From the NCBI GenBank assembly GCA_944385965.1, contig CALWZG010000061.1, forward strand, positions 1 through 64,000: a stretch of DNA of 64,000 nt. The letters run 5' to 3'. Shown here one piece after another: positions 16,769 through 26,781 of this stretch; positions within the stretch are counted from its first letter, which is position 1, and every line of letters begins with the position of its first letter. The notes under the pieces were generated by a model. The model worked only from the letters and a program-made list of their open reading frames with translations, ran no database searches and was not told the origin of the DNA. The DNA comes from an uncultured Anaerotruncus sp. (lineage in GTDB: Bacteria; Bacillota; Clostridia; Oscillospirales; Ruminococcaceae). Position numbers and translations under genes: made by a program.

Positions 16769-16797
16769 ATAGTATCACCCGCCGCTTCTCTTGTCAA
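16769..16797 (-). promoter_or_regulatory. promoter of the thrS T-box transcript
   Basis: Minus strand TTGACA (16797-16792), a 17-bp spacer and TACTAT (16774-16769). It places the transcript start near 16762. Confidence 0.75.
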
Positions 16798-17013
16798 TAT
16801 CAAATTTTCTTGACAATTATGTATTTTCTATATAAAATAAAAATGTCATGCAGTATGTTTTATGGTACTTCATCGTTCACAAACTTTTGTAGAATTGTTG
16901 GCGCACCTGTAAATATTCTATCCTGGTCCTGGGTTTTGGGACTGCTTTGTCAGTTTTGCAGGACTTGGATTGCGGACATTGACAATTGTATAAAGAGGAG
17001 GTAAGCAGTCCCT

Positions 17014-18576
17014 ATGAGCCCCATTGGTATTGTCCCATATGCAATCTCCCTGATCGTTGCTTTGCTTGTGGGCGCAGTTATTGCCTTCCCTCTGGGTGTG
17101 GTTTATCGGAAACACTCCGCGGAAGCCACTCTTGGCTCGGCTGAGGAGGAGGCGAAACGCCTCATCAGCGATGCCATTAAGGCTTCCGAGAGCAAAAAGA
17201 AGGAAGCCATCGTAGAGGCGAAGGATGAAATCTACAAACTCAAGCAGGACAATGAAAAAGAGATGAAAGAACGCCGTTCCGAAGTAACCCGTTTGGAACG
17301 CCGAATCCAGCAGAAAGAGGAAACGGTAGACAAAAAGCTGGATAATCTGGAACGGAAAGAGGAGACCTTACAGCTAAAATTGAAGGAAGCTGACGAAAAA
17401 CTGTCGGAAGCTGACCAGATTAAGTCTCATCAGTTTGAGATGCTGGAAAAAATTTCCGGATTTACCACCGAGCAAGCCAAAAATTACCTGCTCTCCAATT
17501 TGGAAGGGGAGCTGATTCATGAAAAAGCCTTAAAAATCAACCAGTATGAAGCCCAACTCAAGGACGAGGCGGAACAGAAAGCCCGGGAAATCATCGCCGC
17601 CGCCGTGGGGCGCTGCGCCGCTGATTACGTGGCGGAAATCACCGTTTCGGTGGTTCCCTTGCCCAGCGATGAGATGAAGGGCCGCATTATCGGTCGTGAG
17701 GGACGCAATATCCGTACTCTGGAGACATTGACCGGGGTAGATTTAATTATTGATGACACCCCTGAGGCAATTACCTTGTCCAGCCACGATGCGGTGAAGC
17801 GGGAGATTGCCCGCGTATCCCTGGAGCGTTTGATTCAGGATGGGCGGATTCACCCTGCCCGCATTGAGGAAACGGTGGAAAAAGCCCGCCGGGAGATTGA
17901 GAATAAAATCAAACAGGATGGTGAGCGGGCGGTTATGGAATGTGGTGTTCATTCCATGCACCCCGAGCTGATTCGTCTGTTGGGCCGGATGCGCTATCGT
18001 TCCAGCTATGGACAGAATGTGCTGCAGCACTCCATTGAGGTAGCGCAGCTGGCTGGTATGATGGCCGCTGAGTTGGGCGCCGATGTAAGCCAAGCTCGTC
18101 GGGCCGGTTTGATTCATGATATTGGTAAATCCATGACCCATGAGATTGAGGGGTCCCATGTGCAGATTGGTGTGGACCTGGCCAGAAAATATAAAGAGAG
18201 CCCGGAGATTATCCACGCGATTGAAGCCCATCATAATGATGTGGAGCCGAAAACCATTGTAGCCTGTCTGGTGCAGGCGGCTGACGCAATTTCCGCCGCT
18301 CGTCCTGGGGCACGTCGGGAGAACCTGGAAAATTACATTAAACGTCTGGAAAAGCTGGAGGAAATCGCCAACTCCTTTGAAGGTGTGGAGAAATGCTTTG
18401 CCATTCAGGCTGGACGGGAAATTCGCATTATGCTGCGTCCCGAGATGGTATCTGATGACCAGATGGTTATTTTGGCTCGGGAGATTGTGAAGAAAATCGA
18501 GAGTGAGTTGGATTATCCTGGACAGATTAAAGTTCACTGTGTTCGGGAAAATCGGGCCATCGAGTACGCAAAATAA
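17014..18576 (+). CDS. rny: ribonuclease Y
   Basis: 520 residues. One N-terminal membrane helix (about 8-30) is followed by a long charged coiled coil (about 40-200). A KH domain holds the [15 protein letters not shown] loop, and an HD domain contains the metal-binding pair in LIHDIGKS. This endonuclease starts mRNA turnover at the membrane in Firmicutes. AGAGGAGG lies 12 nt before the ATG. The upstream 16800-17000 stretch is AT-rich and probably holds its promoter. Confidence 0.98.
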   Translation: MSPIGIVPYAISLIVALLVGAVIAFPLGVVYRKHSAEATLGSAEEEAKRLISDAIKASESKKKEAIVEAKDEIYKLKQDNEKEMKERRSEVTRLERRIQQKEETVDKKLDNLERKEETLQLKLKEADEKLSEADQIKSHQFEMLEKISGFTTEQAKNYLLSNLEGELIHEKALKINQYEAQLKDEAEQKAREIIAAAVGRCAADYVAEITVSVVPLPSDEMKGRIIGREGRNIRTLETLTGVDLIIDDTPEAITLSSHDAVKREIARVSLERLIQDGRIHPARIEETVEKARREIENKIKQDGERAVMECGVHSMHPELIRLLGRMRYRSSYGQNVLQHSIEVAQLAGMMAAELGADVSQARRAGLIHDIGKSMTHEIEGSHVQIGVDLARKYKESPEIIHAIEAHHNDVEPKTIVACLVQAADAISAARPGARRENLENYIKRLEKLEEIANSFEGVEKCFAIQAGREIRIMLRPEMVSDDQMVILAREIVKKIESELDYPGQIKVHCVRENRAIEYAK

Positions 18577-18616
18577 AGACCTTCTACTGCTTTAGCAGCA
18601 GCTAGAAAAACAGTTT

Positions 18617-18652
18617 TGGACAGCGGATAAAGTAAATCCGCTGTCCATTTTT
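18617..18652 (+). terminator. terminator of rny
   Basis: TGGACAGCGGAT (18617-18628) pairs with ATCCGCTGTCCA (18636-18647), followed by five T. Confidence 0.9.
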
Positions 18653-18679
18653 GTATACAAAATAAGGAGGAGAGAACTT

Positions 18680-18850
18680 ATGAGCAATAAGCAATTTACC
18701 ATTCTATTTATTATGTTGCTGATTGTGATTGGGCTGTTGATTTATATTGCAAACCAAAACCATCAGTTGGCGGATCATTTTTCCAATGTGAGCAATTATT
18801 TGTCGGATAAAATTGATGTTCTTACTAGTAAAATAAATGAACTAAGATAA
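18680..18850 (+). CDS. 56-residue single-span membrane microprotein
   Basis: An ATG at 18680 preceded by AAGGAGGAG opens a 56-residue frame ending at TAA 18850. A short polar start (MSNKQFT) is followed by a hydrophobic helix (about 7-24), then a polar, probably amphipathic tail. It lies between the rny terminator and another strong terminator, so it forms its own small unit. No family recognised; the ribosome site and terminator placement support translation. Confidence 0.65.
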   Translation: MSNKQFTILFIMLLIVIGLLIYIANQNHQLADHFSNVSNYLSDKIDVLTSKINELR

Positions 18851-18920
18851 TACTTTTTGTATAAACAAAGGGATAATATTATTGTTTCTAGGTAAAAAGA
18901 TACAAAATGCGTACAAAGAG

Positions 18921-18964
18921 AAAACCTTCTGACCGAGGTTCTTTCGGGCAGAAGGTTTTTCTTT
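18921..18964. terminator. terminator between the microprotein and the diguanylate cyclase
   Basis: AAAACCTTCTG and CAGAAGGTTTT arms with an inner CCGA/TCGG pairing, followed by a T-rich tract on the plus strand. It is convergent with the cyclase gene. Confidence 0.8.
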
Positions 18965-19003
18965 TCACATCTTTACTACTACTTTCTCATATAAGAACAT
19001 TGC

Positions 19004-20415
19004 TTAAACGGTTGTAGGCTGAAGATTGGAAATATCCCCAATCACAAATTGATTGCGGCCCTGTTCTTTGGCTATGTATAGGTAACGGTCCGCCGCATGG
19101 TAAAGGGTTTCCACATTTGAAAAGGAGGTAATAGGAGCCACCCCAATACTGCAAGAGATGATTTTCTTTTCACATGGAATTTGATGAATTTGTTCTTCCA
19201 AATCCTGTAAAATCTTCTCCAAATGGGAAAGACTGATAGGCTTATGGATAAAAACAACAAATTCATCTCCTCCAAATCGTCCAACAACACCAATATTGGA
19301 AAAAAAGCTTTGAAGTGTTTGGGCAATGGCGCATAGAACTTGGTCTCCTTTTGGGTGTCCATAAAGATCATTGATTCGTTTAAACCAGTCTACATCCAAA
19401 ATAATAAAATATCCCGCAATTTTTCCGGAAAATTTCATTTCTCCCAAAAAGTGAGTGCAAAGAGGCAAAAGATTTTTCGGCTTAAAAGGCCGGTTAAAGC
19501 ATCCATCTTGGCTTCAATGTTGATATAGAACGAATATCTACGGTTTAAGATTAAAAACACAATGACCAAAAAGGCCAGAGAAATCATTCCCAGCAAAAAC
19601 TGTATTTGCAGCTGAAACAAATCAAAATAGGAGGTTTGAGATAATATGTATCCCTTAACTTGAAACATATCGCTAATTTGGTGGCTGAAATATAAAGCTA
19701 CCATAAAGGAACAGACCAACATGAGGGATACAATGGCAACTGTAGCCATTAAGGAGGATTGGTGATGGGCCTCTAAAAACAGAAACTTATTTACCGCCCG
19801 AATTCGAAATAAAAACCGCTGATACGCCTCAGAGTGTTGGATAGACCATACAAGAAAAATAATTCCCATAGAAAAAAGGGATGAGGCGATATTATTGACT
19901 GTGGAAAGATTTTTAAAAGCGTCCATTGGGCGATGCCCAAGCTCTGGAAACAAGATATATAAAGCTCCATAAACCAGAGAGGAATGCAAATATCTGGCCA
20001 GAGCCGAGAAAAACAGAATCCAGAAAAGATTCCATCGGGGGACTTTTTTAGCCAAAAGATAGAGCAGTCCCACTAGAAATCCGAACAAAGCGTGGGCTGA
20101 GACTCCAGATAAAAAGCTTTTCATCGGAGATTCTCCGAAAAAAGGAGCAAAACTATGCCCAAAATCCACCATGTAGGAAGCGGAAGATTTCCATATATGA
20201 GCCAACCCAAATATCATGCCTAAAAAGGTGGACTCCAAAGGCCCCATCAGGTATCCACCCACCAAAATCGGAATACACGCGAAGGTAATCGAAAGGGGTT
20301 TTATTTCAATATATCCTAAAAATGAAAAGGACATTAACAACTCAGCGGCAACCAAGCTTCCCAAAAGATACCAATACAGGTCTTGCGTGTGCTGGGAGTT
20401 TACCGTGTCCCTCAT
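19004..20415 (-). pseudogene. membrane diguanylate cyclase interrupted by a frameshift
   Basis: The first part, from the ATG at 20415, encodes several membrane helices and then the opening of a GGDEF domain (MDALTGLLSRK). It then loses frame and stops at 19435. The rest of the domain continues in another frame (19004 to about 19468) with FIILDVDWFKRINDLYGH and the catalytic GGDEF. The shift lies near 19465-19477, where runs CAAAA and TTTTT occur. One extra base would restore a normal GGDEF domain. Either a real inactivating mutation or a sequencing indel; no classical slippery heptamer is in frame. If intact it would make c-di-GMP. Confidence 0.8.
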
Positions 20416-20510
20416 AAACCTCACCTCACCATCTTTGTCAATCAAAAGGTCAGAGGGCGTTGTTCCACACCACGTCCAGGGAACCTTTATTGGAAAAAAT
20501 TATTTCAGTG

Positions 20511-21131
20511 TTACAGCTTCTCGAAAAAAGAGGCATCCTTTTTGCAGACAGGACAGATAAATCCTTCTGGTAAAGTGTCCCCCTCATAAACATAACCACA
20601 GATTTTACAACGCCAGCCCTGTTTTTTAGGGGCTTGATAGGAGGAAGCTTTAGGAGGTGTTTGTTCCTTTTTCACCATATGGTAGTCTGTATAGGTCAGG
20701 ACAGGCTCATTGGAAAGCAATTCCCCTTGTTCTGCCAACCCTACAAAAAGGAGATGACTGCCCAAGTCCAGCTGGTCTACAACCTTGCAGGAGAACATGG
20801 CGGCCACAGACTGGGTAGGATAGGGGATTCCAGCCGCATCAAAAGCCAGGGGAATCCCCGCAAATTTATCAACATCCCGGCCGCTTTGGAATCCAAAACG
20901 CCGGATTTGTTCCATAGGAACCCCTTGTGTAAGTGCCACCCCGTTAAATCTTTGGGACTTTTGAATCAGCTGAGCGGTAAAATTGTCTTTATGAATTGCC
21001 ACAGTAAGCTGAATTGGTTCAGCGGTGACCTGAGATAAAGTGTTTACAACGCATCCACTTCGGTTTTCCTCAAAAGCTGAACTTACGATATACAGTCCAT
21101 AAGTAAGCTTAAAAAAAGACTCCAAATTCAT
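20511..21131 (-). CDS. flavin reductase-rubredoxin fusion (high-molecular-weight rubredoxin)
   Basis: 206 residues from the ATG at 21131, with AAAGGATG upstream. Residues 1 to about 155 form a flavin reductase-like FMN-binding domain. A linker rich in Pro and Lys follows, then a rubredoxin with CKICGY and CPVCKK (four Cys for one iron). This is the Hrb architecture, which in acetogens passes electrons to the flavodiiron protein FprA for NO or O2 reduction. No fprA lies in the window. Cytoplasmic. Confidence 0.93.
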   Translation of the reverse strand: MNLESFFKLTYGLYIVSSAFEENRSGCVVNTLSQVTAEPIQLTVAIHKDNFTAQLIQKSQRFNGVALTQGVPMEQIRRFGFQSGRDVDKFAGIPLAFDAAGIPYPTQSVAAMFSCKVVDQLDLGSHLLFVGLAEQGELLSNEPVLTYTDYHMVKKEQTPPKASSYQAPKKQGWRCKICGYVYEGDTLPEGFICPVCKKDASFFEKL

Positions 21132-21200
21132 TAAATCATCCTTTCTTGGTTTGATTGTAGTATTCCCTAAACGTAGCAAAAGCTTCAATTGGTCAGAAGA

Positions 21201-21359
21201 ATGTTTGAAGGGTCGGCAGAACTTATGGAATATGAAAAGGAAACTTCTATAAATTCTTATAGCTTCTTAAACAAGTTAGAATATGGCATTGGAAATTATA
21301 AACAAGTTAAACAAATCATTCCTGAATTACTTCTTAAATTATATAGCAAGTTCCCTTAA
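21201..21359 (+). CDS. possible 52-residue ORF in an AT-rich gap
   Basis: The gap 21132-21440 is markedly more AT-rich than its neighbours. An ATG at 21201 opens 52 codons (starting MFEGSAELMEYEKE) to TAA at 21359, with only a weak AGAAGA ahead. Composition (Tyr, Lys, Glu, Leu) looks protein-like, but the ribosome site is poor and there is no clear promoter. It may be a gene remnant or chance. Confidence 0.25.
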   Translation: MFEGSAELMEYEKETSINSYSFLNKLEYGIGNYKQVKQIIPELLLKLYSKFP

Positions 21360-21396
21360 AAATCAATTATAGTTATTAATATTCATAAAATATTAA

Positions 21397-21429
21397 AAAA
21401 TGAGCGAGGCAAAAGTCCACGCTCATTTT
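21397..21429 (-). terminator. terminator of the rodA-upp operon
   Basis: AAAATGAGCG (21397-21406) pairs with CGCTCATTTT (21420-21429), with T-runs; it is just past the upp stop codon on the minus strand. Confidence 0.85.
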
Positions 21430-21440
21430 ATGGAAATCAC

Positions 21441-22073
21441 TTATTTTGTGCCGAAAATCCGGTCTCCAGCGTCCCCGAGGCCAGGCACAATATATTTATT
21501 TTCGTTCAGGTGGTCGTCCAGAGCGCCGCAATAAAGCTGCACATCAGGATGAGCTGTGGTAAGGGCCTCAATTCCCTCAGGAGCAGCGATGATACACAGG
21601 AATTTAATGCTGGCCGCTCCATACTGCTTGAGTTGATTGATAGCGTCAATCGCTGAACCGCCTGTGGCCAGCATGGGGTCCAGTACAATCACGTCCCGTT
21701 CCTGAATATCAGCGGGAAGTTTGCAGTAGTATTCCACTGGCATATGGGTCTCATGGTCCCGGTACATGCCGATATGACCAACTTTAGCGGCGGGAACCAA
21801 GGCCAACATCCCATCCACCATGCCCAGCCCGGCCCGCAGGATAGGAACAAAAGCCAGTTTGCGTCCTGAGATGACACGGGATTTCGCCATACAGATTGGG
21901 GTTTCAATCTCAACCTCTTTCATAGGCAAGTCCCGGGTGGCCTCATAACACATCAGCATGGCGATTTCATTAATCAGCTCCCGAAACTCTTTGGAGCCGG
22001 TGTTTTTATCCCGCAGCAGGGTGATTTTGTGTTGAATCAAAGGATGGTCCATAATAAAAGGTGTAAGTGCCAT
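21441..22073 (-). CDS. upp: uracil phosphoribosyltransferase
   Basis: 210 residues. The PRPP loop is seen as [12 protein letters not shown] near residues 130-141, and the C-terminal uracil-binding segment as [12 protein letters not shown]. It converts uracil and PRPP to UMP in pyrimidine salvage. Last gene of a minus-strand operon, 18 nt after rpiB, and followed by the terminator. Confidence 0.98.
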   Translation of the reverse strand: MALTPFIMDHPLIQHKITLLRDKNTGSKEFRELINEIAMLMCYEATRDLPMKEVEIETPICMAKSRVISGRKLAFVPILRAGLGMVDGMLALVPAAKVGHIGMYRDHETHMPVEYYCKLPADIQERDVIVLDPMLATGGSAIDAINQLKQYGAASIKFLCIIAAPEGIEALTTAHPDVQLYCGALDDHLNENKYIVPGLGDAGDRIFGTK

Positions 22074-22091
22074 AATAACCTCCCGTTTTCT

Positions 22092-22529
22092 TCAGCGGTT
22101 TTCTAAAGCGGCTAATTTATCAATGCGGCGCTGATGGCGTCCACCTTCAAAAGGAGTATTCAGGAATACCTCCACCAGCTCAATCGCAAGCCCAGGACCT
22201 ACCACCCGGCCCCCCATGCAAAGGGCGTTGGCATCGTTATGGGCCCGGGTATACTTGGCGCTGAAATAGTCGGAGCAGCAAGCAGCACGGATACCTTTGA
22301 TTTTGTTGGCGGCCATGGAAATGCCGATTCCTGTACCGCAGAACAGCAAAGCCTTTTCACATTTGCCGGATACTACCGCCTCGCAGGCAGGCAGAGCCAT
22401 ATCTGAATAGTCCACCGACTCGGTGCTGTGGGTGCCAAAATCCTCATAAGGGATTTTCTGCTCATCCAACCATTTCTTGACCTCTTCTTTTAAGGCGTAA
22501 CCGCCGTGATCCGCTGCTAAAGCTAACAT
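22092..22529 (-). CDS. rpiB: ribose-5-phosphate isomerase B
   Basis: 145 residues from the ATG at 22529, chosen because GGAG sits 8 nt upstream; the ATG at 22547 overlapping the tsaB stop has no ribosome site. RpiB/LacAB fold with the N-terminal AADHGGY segment, the catalytic Cys in LLFCGTGIGISMAANK and the RAHNDAN loop. It interconverts ribulose 5-phosphate and ribose 5-phosphate, fitting its place next to upp, which consumes PRPP. Confidence 0.95.
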   Translation of the reverse strand: MLALAADHGGYALKEEVKKWLDEQKIPYEDFGTHSTESVDYSDMALPACEAVVSGKCEKALLFCGTGIGISMAANKIKGIRAACCSDYFSAKYTRAHNDANALCMGGRVVGPGLAIELVEVFLNTPFEGGRHQRRIDKLAALENR

Positions 22530-22543
22530 GTTTTCAACTCCAG

Positions 22544-23242
22544 TCATTTTTGTTTGGCGAGCAGTTCTCGCTGGGCCTGGGGAAGCCGAAGATAGGCGGG
22601 AATCAAATCCTGGGCCGAAACGGTATTCCCCAGGGAGAACGCTGTTTGGGCCGCCGCCGCCAGGACACTGGCCCTGGTATACCTAAGAAAGCTCGGCGCC
22701 AGCGCCAGACAAGGAAGCTGCTCATTAAGGCTATTATAACACAAGTCAGCGCCGTCTCCAACCAGAAAAACCGTTTCTTTGACATTTTTCAAGGATTCAC
22801 CCAACTGCTGAATGGGAATGGCTTGGTCCTCCGCAAGCCGGGTGATGGTATTTCCCTCCCAGCGGAACAGGGCGGTATAAACCTGGGCACATCTGGCGTC
22901 CAGCACAGGAGCCACAAGGCAGCGCTGCCCCTGGAAATGATAGGCCATGGTTTCCAAAGTGGAAACCCCTACGCAGGGCTTGCCCAAAGCGTGAGCCATC
23001 CCCTTGACAGCGGACAGGCCAATCCGCAGCCCAGTGAAGGAGCCAGGACCAGTGGTAACAGCGAATCCATCCATCTGGGAAAGGGTGGTTCGGGTGTGTT
23101 CCAACAGGTCATGGACCATAGGCAGGATGGTCTGAGAGTGGGTCAGGTTTACATTGGTAAAAAACTCCCCCAGCAGCTTGCCATCCTCCGAGATGGCGCA
23201 GCTGGCCGATTGGGAGGAGGTGTCAATGGACAACAGCTTCAA
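22544..23242 (-). CDS. tsaB: tRNA threonylcarbamoyladenosine biosynthesis protein TsaB
   Basis: 232 residues with an ASKHA fold: N-terminal LSIDTSSQSASCAI and TTGPGSFTGLRIG motifs. It is the inactive paralogue that scaffolds TsaD in the t6A complex modifying A37 of ANN-decoding tRNAs. Its start overlaps the tsaE end by 4 nt (ATGA), so the two are translationally coupled. TsaD is not in the window. Confidence 0.95.
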   Translation of the reverse strand: MKLLSIDTSSQSASCAISEDGKLLGEFFTNVNLTHSQTILPMVHDLLEHTRTTLSQMDGFAVTTGPGSFTGLRIGLSAVKGMAHALGKPCVGVSTLETMAYHFQGQRCLVAPVLDARCAQVYTALFRWEGNTITRLAEDQAIPIQQLGESLKNVKETVFLVGDGADLCYNSLNEQLPCLALAPSFLRYTRASVLAAAAQTAFSLGNTVSAQDLIPAYLRLPQAQRELLAKQK

Positions 23243-23664
23243 AATCGTTCCCCCTCAATGGTGATATGGCGGGTATGGTTATCCACCCGCTGGATGGTCA
23301 GGGTGATGGTATTGGGCGGCAGGGCGCCGGAGATGTTTTCGCTCCATTCAATGAGCAGCACTCCTCCAAGCTCCAGATAGTCAAAAAAACCGGTGGAATA
23401 CAATTCGTCAAAGCTGTTCACCCGATACATGTCAAAATGGTATAAGGGGAGAGACCCTTGAGTGTATTCATGGACTAAGGCGAAGGTGGGGCTGGAAACA
23501 TCGTCCCCAAGCCCCAAGCCTTGGGCAAGCCCCCTGGCAAAGGCCGTTTTTCCCATCCCCATCCCTCCAACGCAGGCGATGATGTCCCCTGGCTTGAGCT
23601 GGGCAGCGAACCGCTGGGCAAACTGTTCGGTTTCTTCTGTGGAATGGCTGGTAAACTCAATCAA
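23239..23664 (-). CDS. tsaE: tRNA threonylcarbamoyladenosine biosynthesis ATPase TsaE
   Basis: 141 residues, a small P-loop ATPase. Walker A is GGMGMGKT (33-40), with the conserved SSPTFALVHEY strand and HFDMYR, and a C-terminal EWSE motif. It energises turnover of the TsaB-TsaD complex. It lies between fhs and tsaB in a minus-strand operon. Confidence 0.95.
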   Translation of the reverse strand: MIEFTSHSTEETEQFAQRFAAQLKPGDIIACVGGMGMGKTAFARGLAQGLGLGDDVSSPTFALVHEYTQGSLPLYHFDMYRVNSFDELYSTGFFDYLELGGVLLIEWSENISGALPPNTITLTIQRVDNHTRHITIEGERF

Positions 23665-23706
23665 TTCTGTTCCCTCGCAATATAGCTTTCTAGCGACTGA
23701 AAAAGA

Positions 23707-25374
23707 TTAAAACAGGCCGGAAATATGTCCTTGACTGTCCACATCAATCTGAAAAGCGGCGGGCGCCTTAGGCAGACCCGGCATGGTCATAATATCCCCG
23801 GCCAGGGCTACGATAAAGCCGGCTCCGGCGCTGAGGCGCAGCTCCTTAATCTGAATGTTGAAGCCGGTGGGACGTCCCAGTTTGGTGGGGTCATCGGACA
23901 GGGAATACTGGGTCTTCGCCACACAGACCGGAAGGCTTCCTTTGCCCAGCTTTTCGATTTCCGCTAGGCTCTTTTCGGCAGCGCCGGAGTAACGGACCCC
24001 ATCCGCCCCGTAAATTTCTTTGGCGATGGTTTCCAATTTTTCCTTGATGGAAAGGTTGGTGTCGTAAAGAGGATGGAAGTGAGAAGGCTCCTGACAGGCT
24101 TCAACCACTGCCTTGGCCAGCTCTATGCCTCCCTCGCCTCCCTTGGCGAATACCTCAGACAGGGCGAAGCGGCAGCCCCGTTCCTGGCAGAACTGGGACA
24201 GTAGCTGTACCTCCTCCTCAGAATCGGTGAGGAAACGGTTGATGGCCACCACCACGGGAACCCCATATTTTTGCATATTTTCCATGTGGGCTTCCAGATT
24301 GCACAGCCCTTTTTTCAGGGCTTCCAGGTTGGGGAGGGCGGTATCTGCCTTGGGGACCCCACCATTGTATTTCAGCGCCCGAATGGTGGCCACCAGCACA
24401 ATGGCGGCAGGGGCCAGGCCAGCATAACGGCACTTGATGTCCAAGAACTTCTCCGCCCCCAGGTCGGAGCCAAAGCCCGCCTCGGTGATGGTATAATCCG
24501 CCAGCTTCAGCGCCAGACGAGTGGCCCGGACCGAGTTGCATCCATGGGCGATATTGGCGAAGGGTCCCCCATGCATCAAAGCGGGGGTGTTCTCCAGAGT
24601 CTGTACCAGGTTGGGCTTTAGAGCGTCCTTTAAAAGGGCCGCCATAGCGCCCTGGGCTTTCAGTTCCTTAGCGTAAACCGGGTTGCCCTCATAGGTATAG
24701 GCCACCAGAATGTCTCCCAGACGCTTTTTCAAATCGGTCAGGTCGGACGCCAGACATAGAATGGCCATCACCTCGGAGGCTACGGTAATCATAAACCCAT
24801 CCTCCCGAGGCACCCCGTTCATCTTGCCCCCAAGCCCTACAATCACATTCCGCAGAGCCCGGTCGTTCATATCCAGGCACCGTTTTACCAAAACCCGTCT
24901 GGGGTCGATGTTCAGCTCATTGCCTTGCTGAAGATGATTGTCCAGCATGGCGCACAGCAGGTTGTTGGCGGAGGTGATGGCGTGCATATCCCCTGTAAAA
25001 TGCAGGTTGATGTCCTCCATGGGAATGACCTGGGCGTATCCGCCCCCGGCGGCCCCTCCCTTAATCCCAAAAACAGGCCCCAAAGAAGGCTCCCGCAAAG
25101 CGATGATGGCCTTCTTTCCGATTTTGCTCATGGCCTGTCCCAAGCCCACTGTGGTGGTGGTTTTTCCCTCACCAGCGGGTGTGGGGTTTACAGCGGTTAC
25201 CAAAACCAGTTTCCCGTCCGGACGGGAGGCCAAACGCTCATAAATAGATTCAGCTAGTTTGGCTTTGTATGGACCATAAAGCTCCAGTTCCTCAGGCAGC
25301 ACCCCCAGTTCCTCCGCAATTTGGGCGATAGGACGGATTGGGGCCGATTGGGCGATTTCGATATCTGTTTTCAT
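23707..25374 (-). CDS. fhs: formate--tetrahydrofolate ligase
   Basis: 555 residues from the ATG at 25374, with AAAGGAG 8 nt upstream. It carries the nucleotide-binding [14 protein letters not shown] loop, the [17 protein letters not shown] and [13 protein letters not shown] signatures, and a conserved C-terminal [13 protein letters not shown]. It forms 10-formyl-THF from formate, THF and ATP for one-carbon metabolism or the methyl branch of acetogenesis. The partner dehydrogenase/cyclohydrolase is not present here. It sits 21 nt after the rodA-like gene. Confidence 0.98.
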   Translation of the reverse strand: MKTDIEIAQSAPIRPIAQIAEELGVLPEELELYGPYKAKLAESIYERLASRPDGKLVLVTAVNPTPAGEGKTTTTVGLGQAMSKIGKKAIIALREPSLGPVFGIKGGAAGGGYAQVIPMEDINLHFTGDMHAITSANNLLCAMLDNHLQQGNELNIDPRRVLVKRCLDMNDRALRNVIVGLGGKMNGVPREDGFMITVASEVMAILCLASDLTDLKKRLGDILVAYTYEGNPVYAKELKAQGAMAALLKDALKPNLVQTLENTPALMHGGPFANIAHGCNSVRATRLALKLADYTITEAGFGSDLGAEKFLDIKCRYAGLAPAAIVLVATIRALKYNGGVPKADTALPNLEALKKGLCNLEAHMENMQKYGVPVVVAINRFLTDSEEEVQLLSQFCQERGCRFALSEVFAKGGEGGIELAKAVVEACQEPSHFHPLYDTNLSIKEKLETIAKEIYGADGVRYSGAAEKSLAEIEKLGKGSLPVCVAKTQYSLSDDPTKLGRPTGFNIQIKELRLSAGAGFIVALAGDIMTMPGLPKAPAAFQIDVDSQGHISGLF

Positions 25375-25394
25375 GGGGCAAGCTCCTTTCTGAA

Positions 25395-26537
25395 TCAAGG
25401 CTCAAAGATAGACTTGGGAGTTCTCATATAAACCGATAGGGCCAGGCCAAGTCCCAGATAACTGGCCAGCACCGAGGAACCGCCATAGGAAAGGAAGGGC
25501 AGGGTGATGCCAATAACCGGGAACATGGACAGACACATACTGATGTTGATGATGGCCTGGGCGGAAAACATGGCGAATACACCGACGCAAATCATCTGCC
25601 CCTGGAAGTCTTCCGCCCGCCGGGAATTGAACAGAATTTTAAAAAGCAGAGCCACTAAGACAGCCAGTACCGCCAGGGAACCCACAAATCCCAAGGACTC
25701 TCCAATAAACGCCATAATAAAGTCATTGTGGACCTCAGGAATGTAACGATGGTCTGGAGAAAAAATTCCTTTCCCCCACACCTTCCCGGAGCCGATGGCT
25801 AGCTTGGCCCAATATTGCTGGTAATAGTCCCCCTGTGGGTCCGCCAGGTCAGGGTTAAAGAGAATCAGGAACCGCTGCTTTTGATAATCCGCCAGCACAA
25901 AAAACCACAGCAAGGGAAAGGCCAGGGCGGCGGCCCCCAAGGCGGCGGCAATATATCGGAAGCTGAGGCCGGCGGCGAACATCATAGCCACAAAGATGCA
26001 GGCGAACACCAAAGCAGTCCCGTCATCTCCCTGAAAATGAATCAGTAAAACAGGAATCGCTCCATGCAGACAGAGGGGAATCAGATTAGAGGGTTGGTTG
26101 ATATTTTCCTTTACCTTGTTCAAATGGTAGGCAAAGGCAAGGATAAAGGAAATCTTTAAGAATTCCGCTGGCTGGATGGTCATGGTGGTGAAGGGAACCT
26201 CAATCCAGGAGCGGTCCCCCTGCCGGTCGGCGGTACCAACACCCACGCCAGGGATAAAGGTAATCAGCACAAAAGCGTAAGCCAAAGGCACATGCAGCTT
26301 CCAAAGTCGTCCTAAGGTATGGTAATCGAACTTGGAAAGCACAAAGGCACAGAAAATGCCCAAAGCGGCGGCGAAACCCTGAACCGCTATTGTTCGCATG
26401 GTGAGGCCGTTTTTCCCGGCGTCCAGAATTCCCAAAAGCAATACGATACTGAACCCGGACAACCCTAGACATAACACCCAAAGCCATAAATCGGTTTGGC
26501 GCAGATAAGAAAAAATATTACGAAAAAACTTCTTCAT
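25395..26537 (-). CDS. rodA: SEDS glycosyltransferase (RodA/FtsW/SpoVE family)
   Basis: 380 residues from the ATG at 26537, with AGGCGG upstream. About ten membrane helices. The family signatures include the IQPAEFLKI segment, the Asp-containing [10 protein letters not shown] loop and the C-terminal [16 protein letters not shown] proteins polymerise lipid II with a class B PBP. The absence of mreBCD or fts neighbours means RodA versus another paralogue is not settled. First gene of the minus-strand operon running to upp. Confidence 0.88.
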   Translation of the reverse strand: MKKFFRNIFSYLRQTDLWLWVLCLGLSGFSIVLLLGILDAGKNGLTMRTIAVQGFAAALGIFCAFVLSKFDYHTLGRLWKLHVPLAYAFVLITFIPGVGVGTADRQGDRSWIEVPFTTMTIQPAEFLKISFILAFAYHLNKVKENINQPSNLIPLCLHGAIPVLLIHFQGDDGTALVFACIFVAMMFAAGLSFRYIAAALGAAALAFPLLWFFVLADYQKQRFLILFNPDLADPQGDYYQQYWAKLAIGSGKVWGKGIFSPDHRYIPEVHNDFIMAFIGESLGFVGSLAVLAVLVALLFKILFNSRRAEDFQGQMICVGVFAMFSAQAIINISMCLSMFPVIGITLPFLSYGGSSVLASYLGLGLALSVYMRTPKSIFEP

Positions 26538-26605
26538 GCAATAATCCGCCTTTTGGCGCTCCAAACATCAAAATTTGGCTGGAACAGGTTCAAGCCAATA
26601 TCCAC

Positions 26606-26634
26606 ATTATATAGAAAAATCACCAGGAATTCAA
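26606..26634 (-). promoter_or_regulatory. promoter of the rodA-fhs-tsaE-tsaB-rpiB-upp operon
   Basis: Minus strand TTGAAT (26634-26629), a 17-bp spacer and TATAAT (26611-26606), 69 bp ahead of the rodA-like start codon. Confidence 0.75.
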
Positions 26635-26685
26635 GGCAAACCATCTTGAAAGGGGAAAAGATACGAGCAGGAGCAGAAAAGTAAA

Positions 26686-26730
26686 GCTGCCGAAAAAGTT
26701 TTTTGCCCAGCGGCACACTTTTTCGGCAGC
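26686..26730. terminator. terminator after the sensor kinase gene
   Basis: GCTGCCGAAAAAGT (26686-26699) and ACTTTTTCGGCAGC (26717-26730) form a 14-bp perfect stem. It separates the kinase gene from the rodA promoter. Its U-run is modest on the minus strand. Confidence 0.7.
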
Positions 26731-26781
26731 AAAAATTGCTTTTATAAAATTAGAAGCAGTCAAATCCATGGAGGTAAGGCG

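Noticed and set aside
19465..19477. Programmed -1 frameshifting in the diguanylate cyclase gene
   Set aside because: No X-XXY-YYZ slippery heptamer occurs in the reading frame and no obvious downstream stimulatory stem is present. A mutation or indel error fits better.
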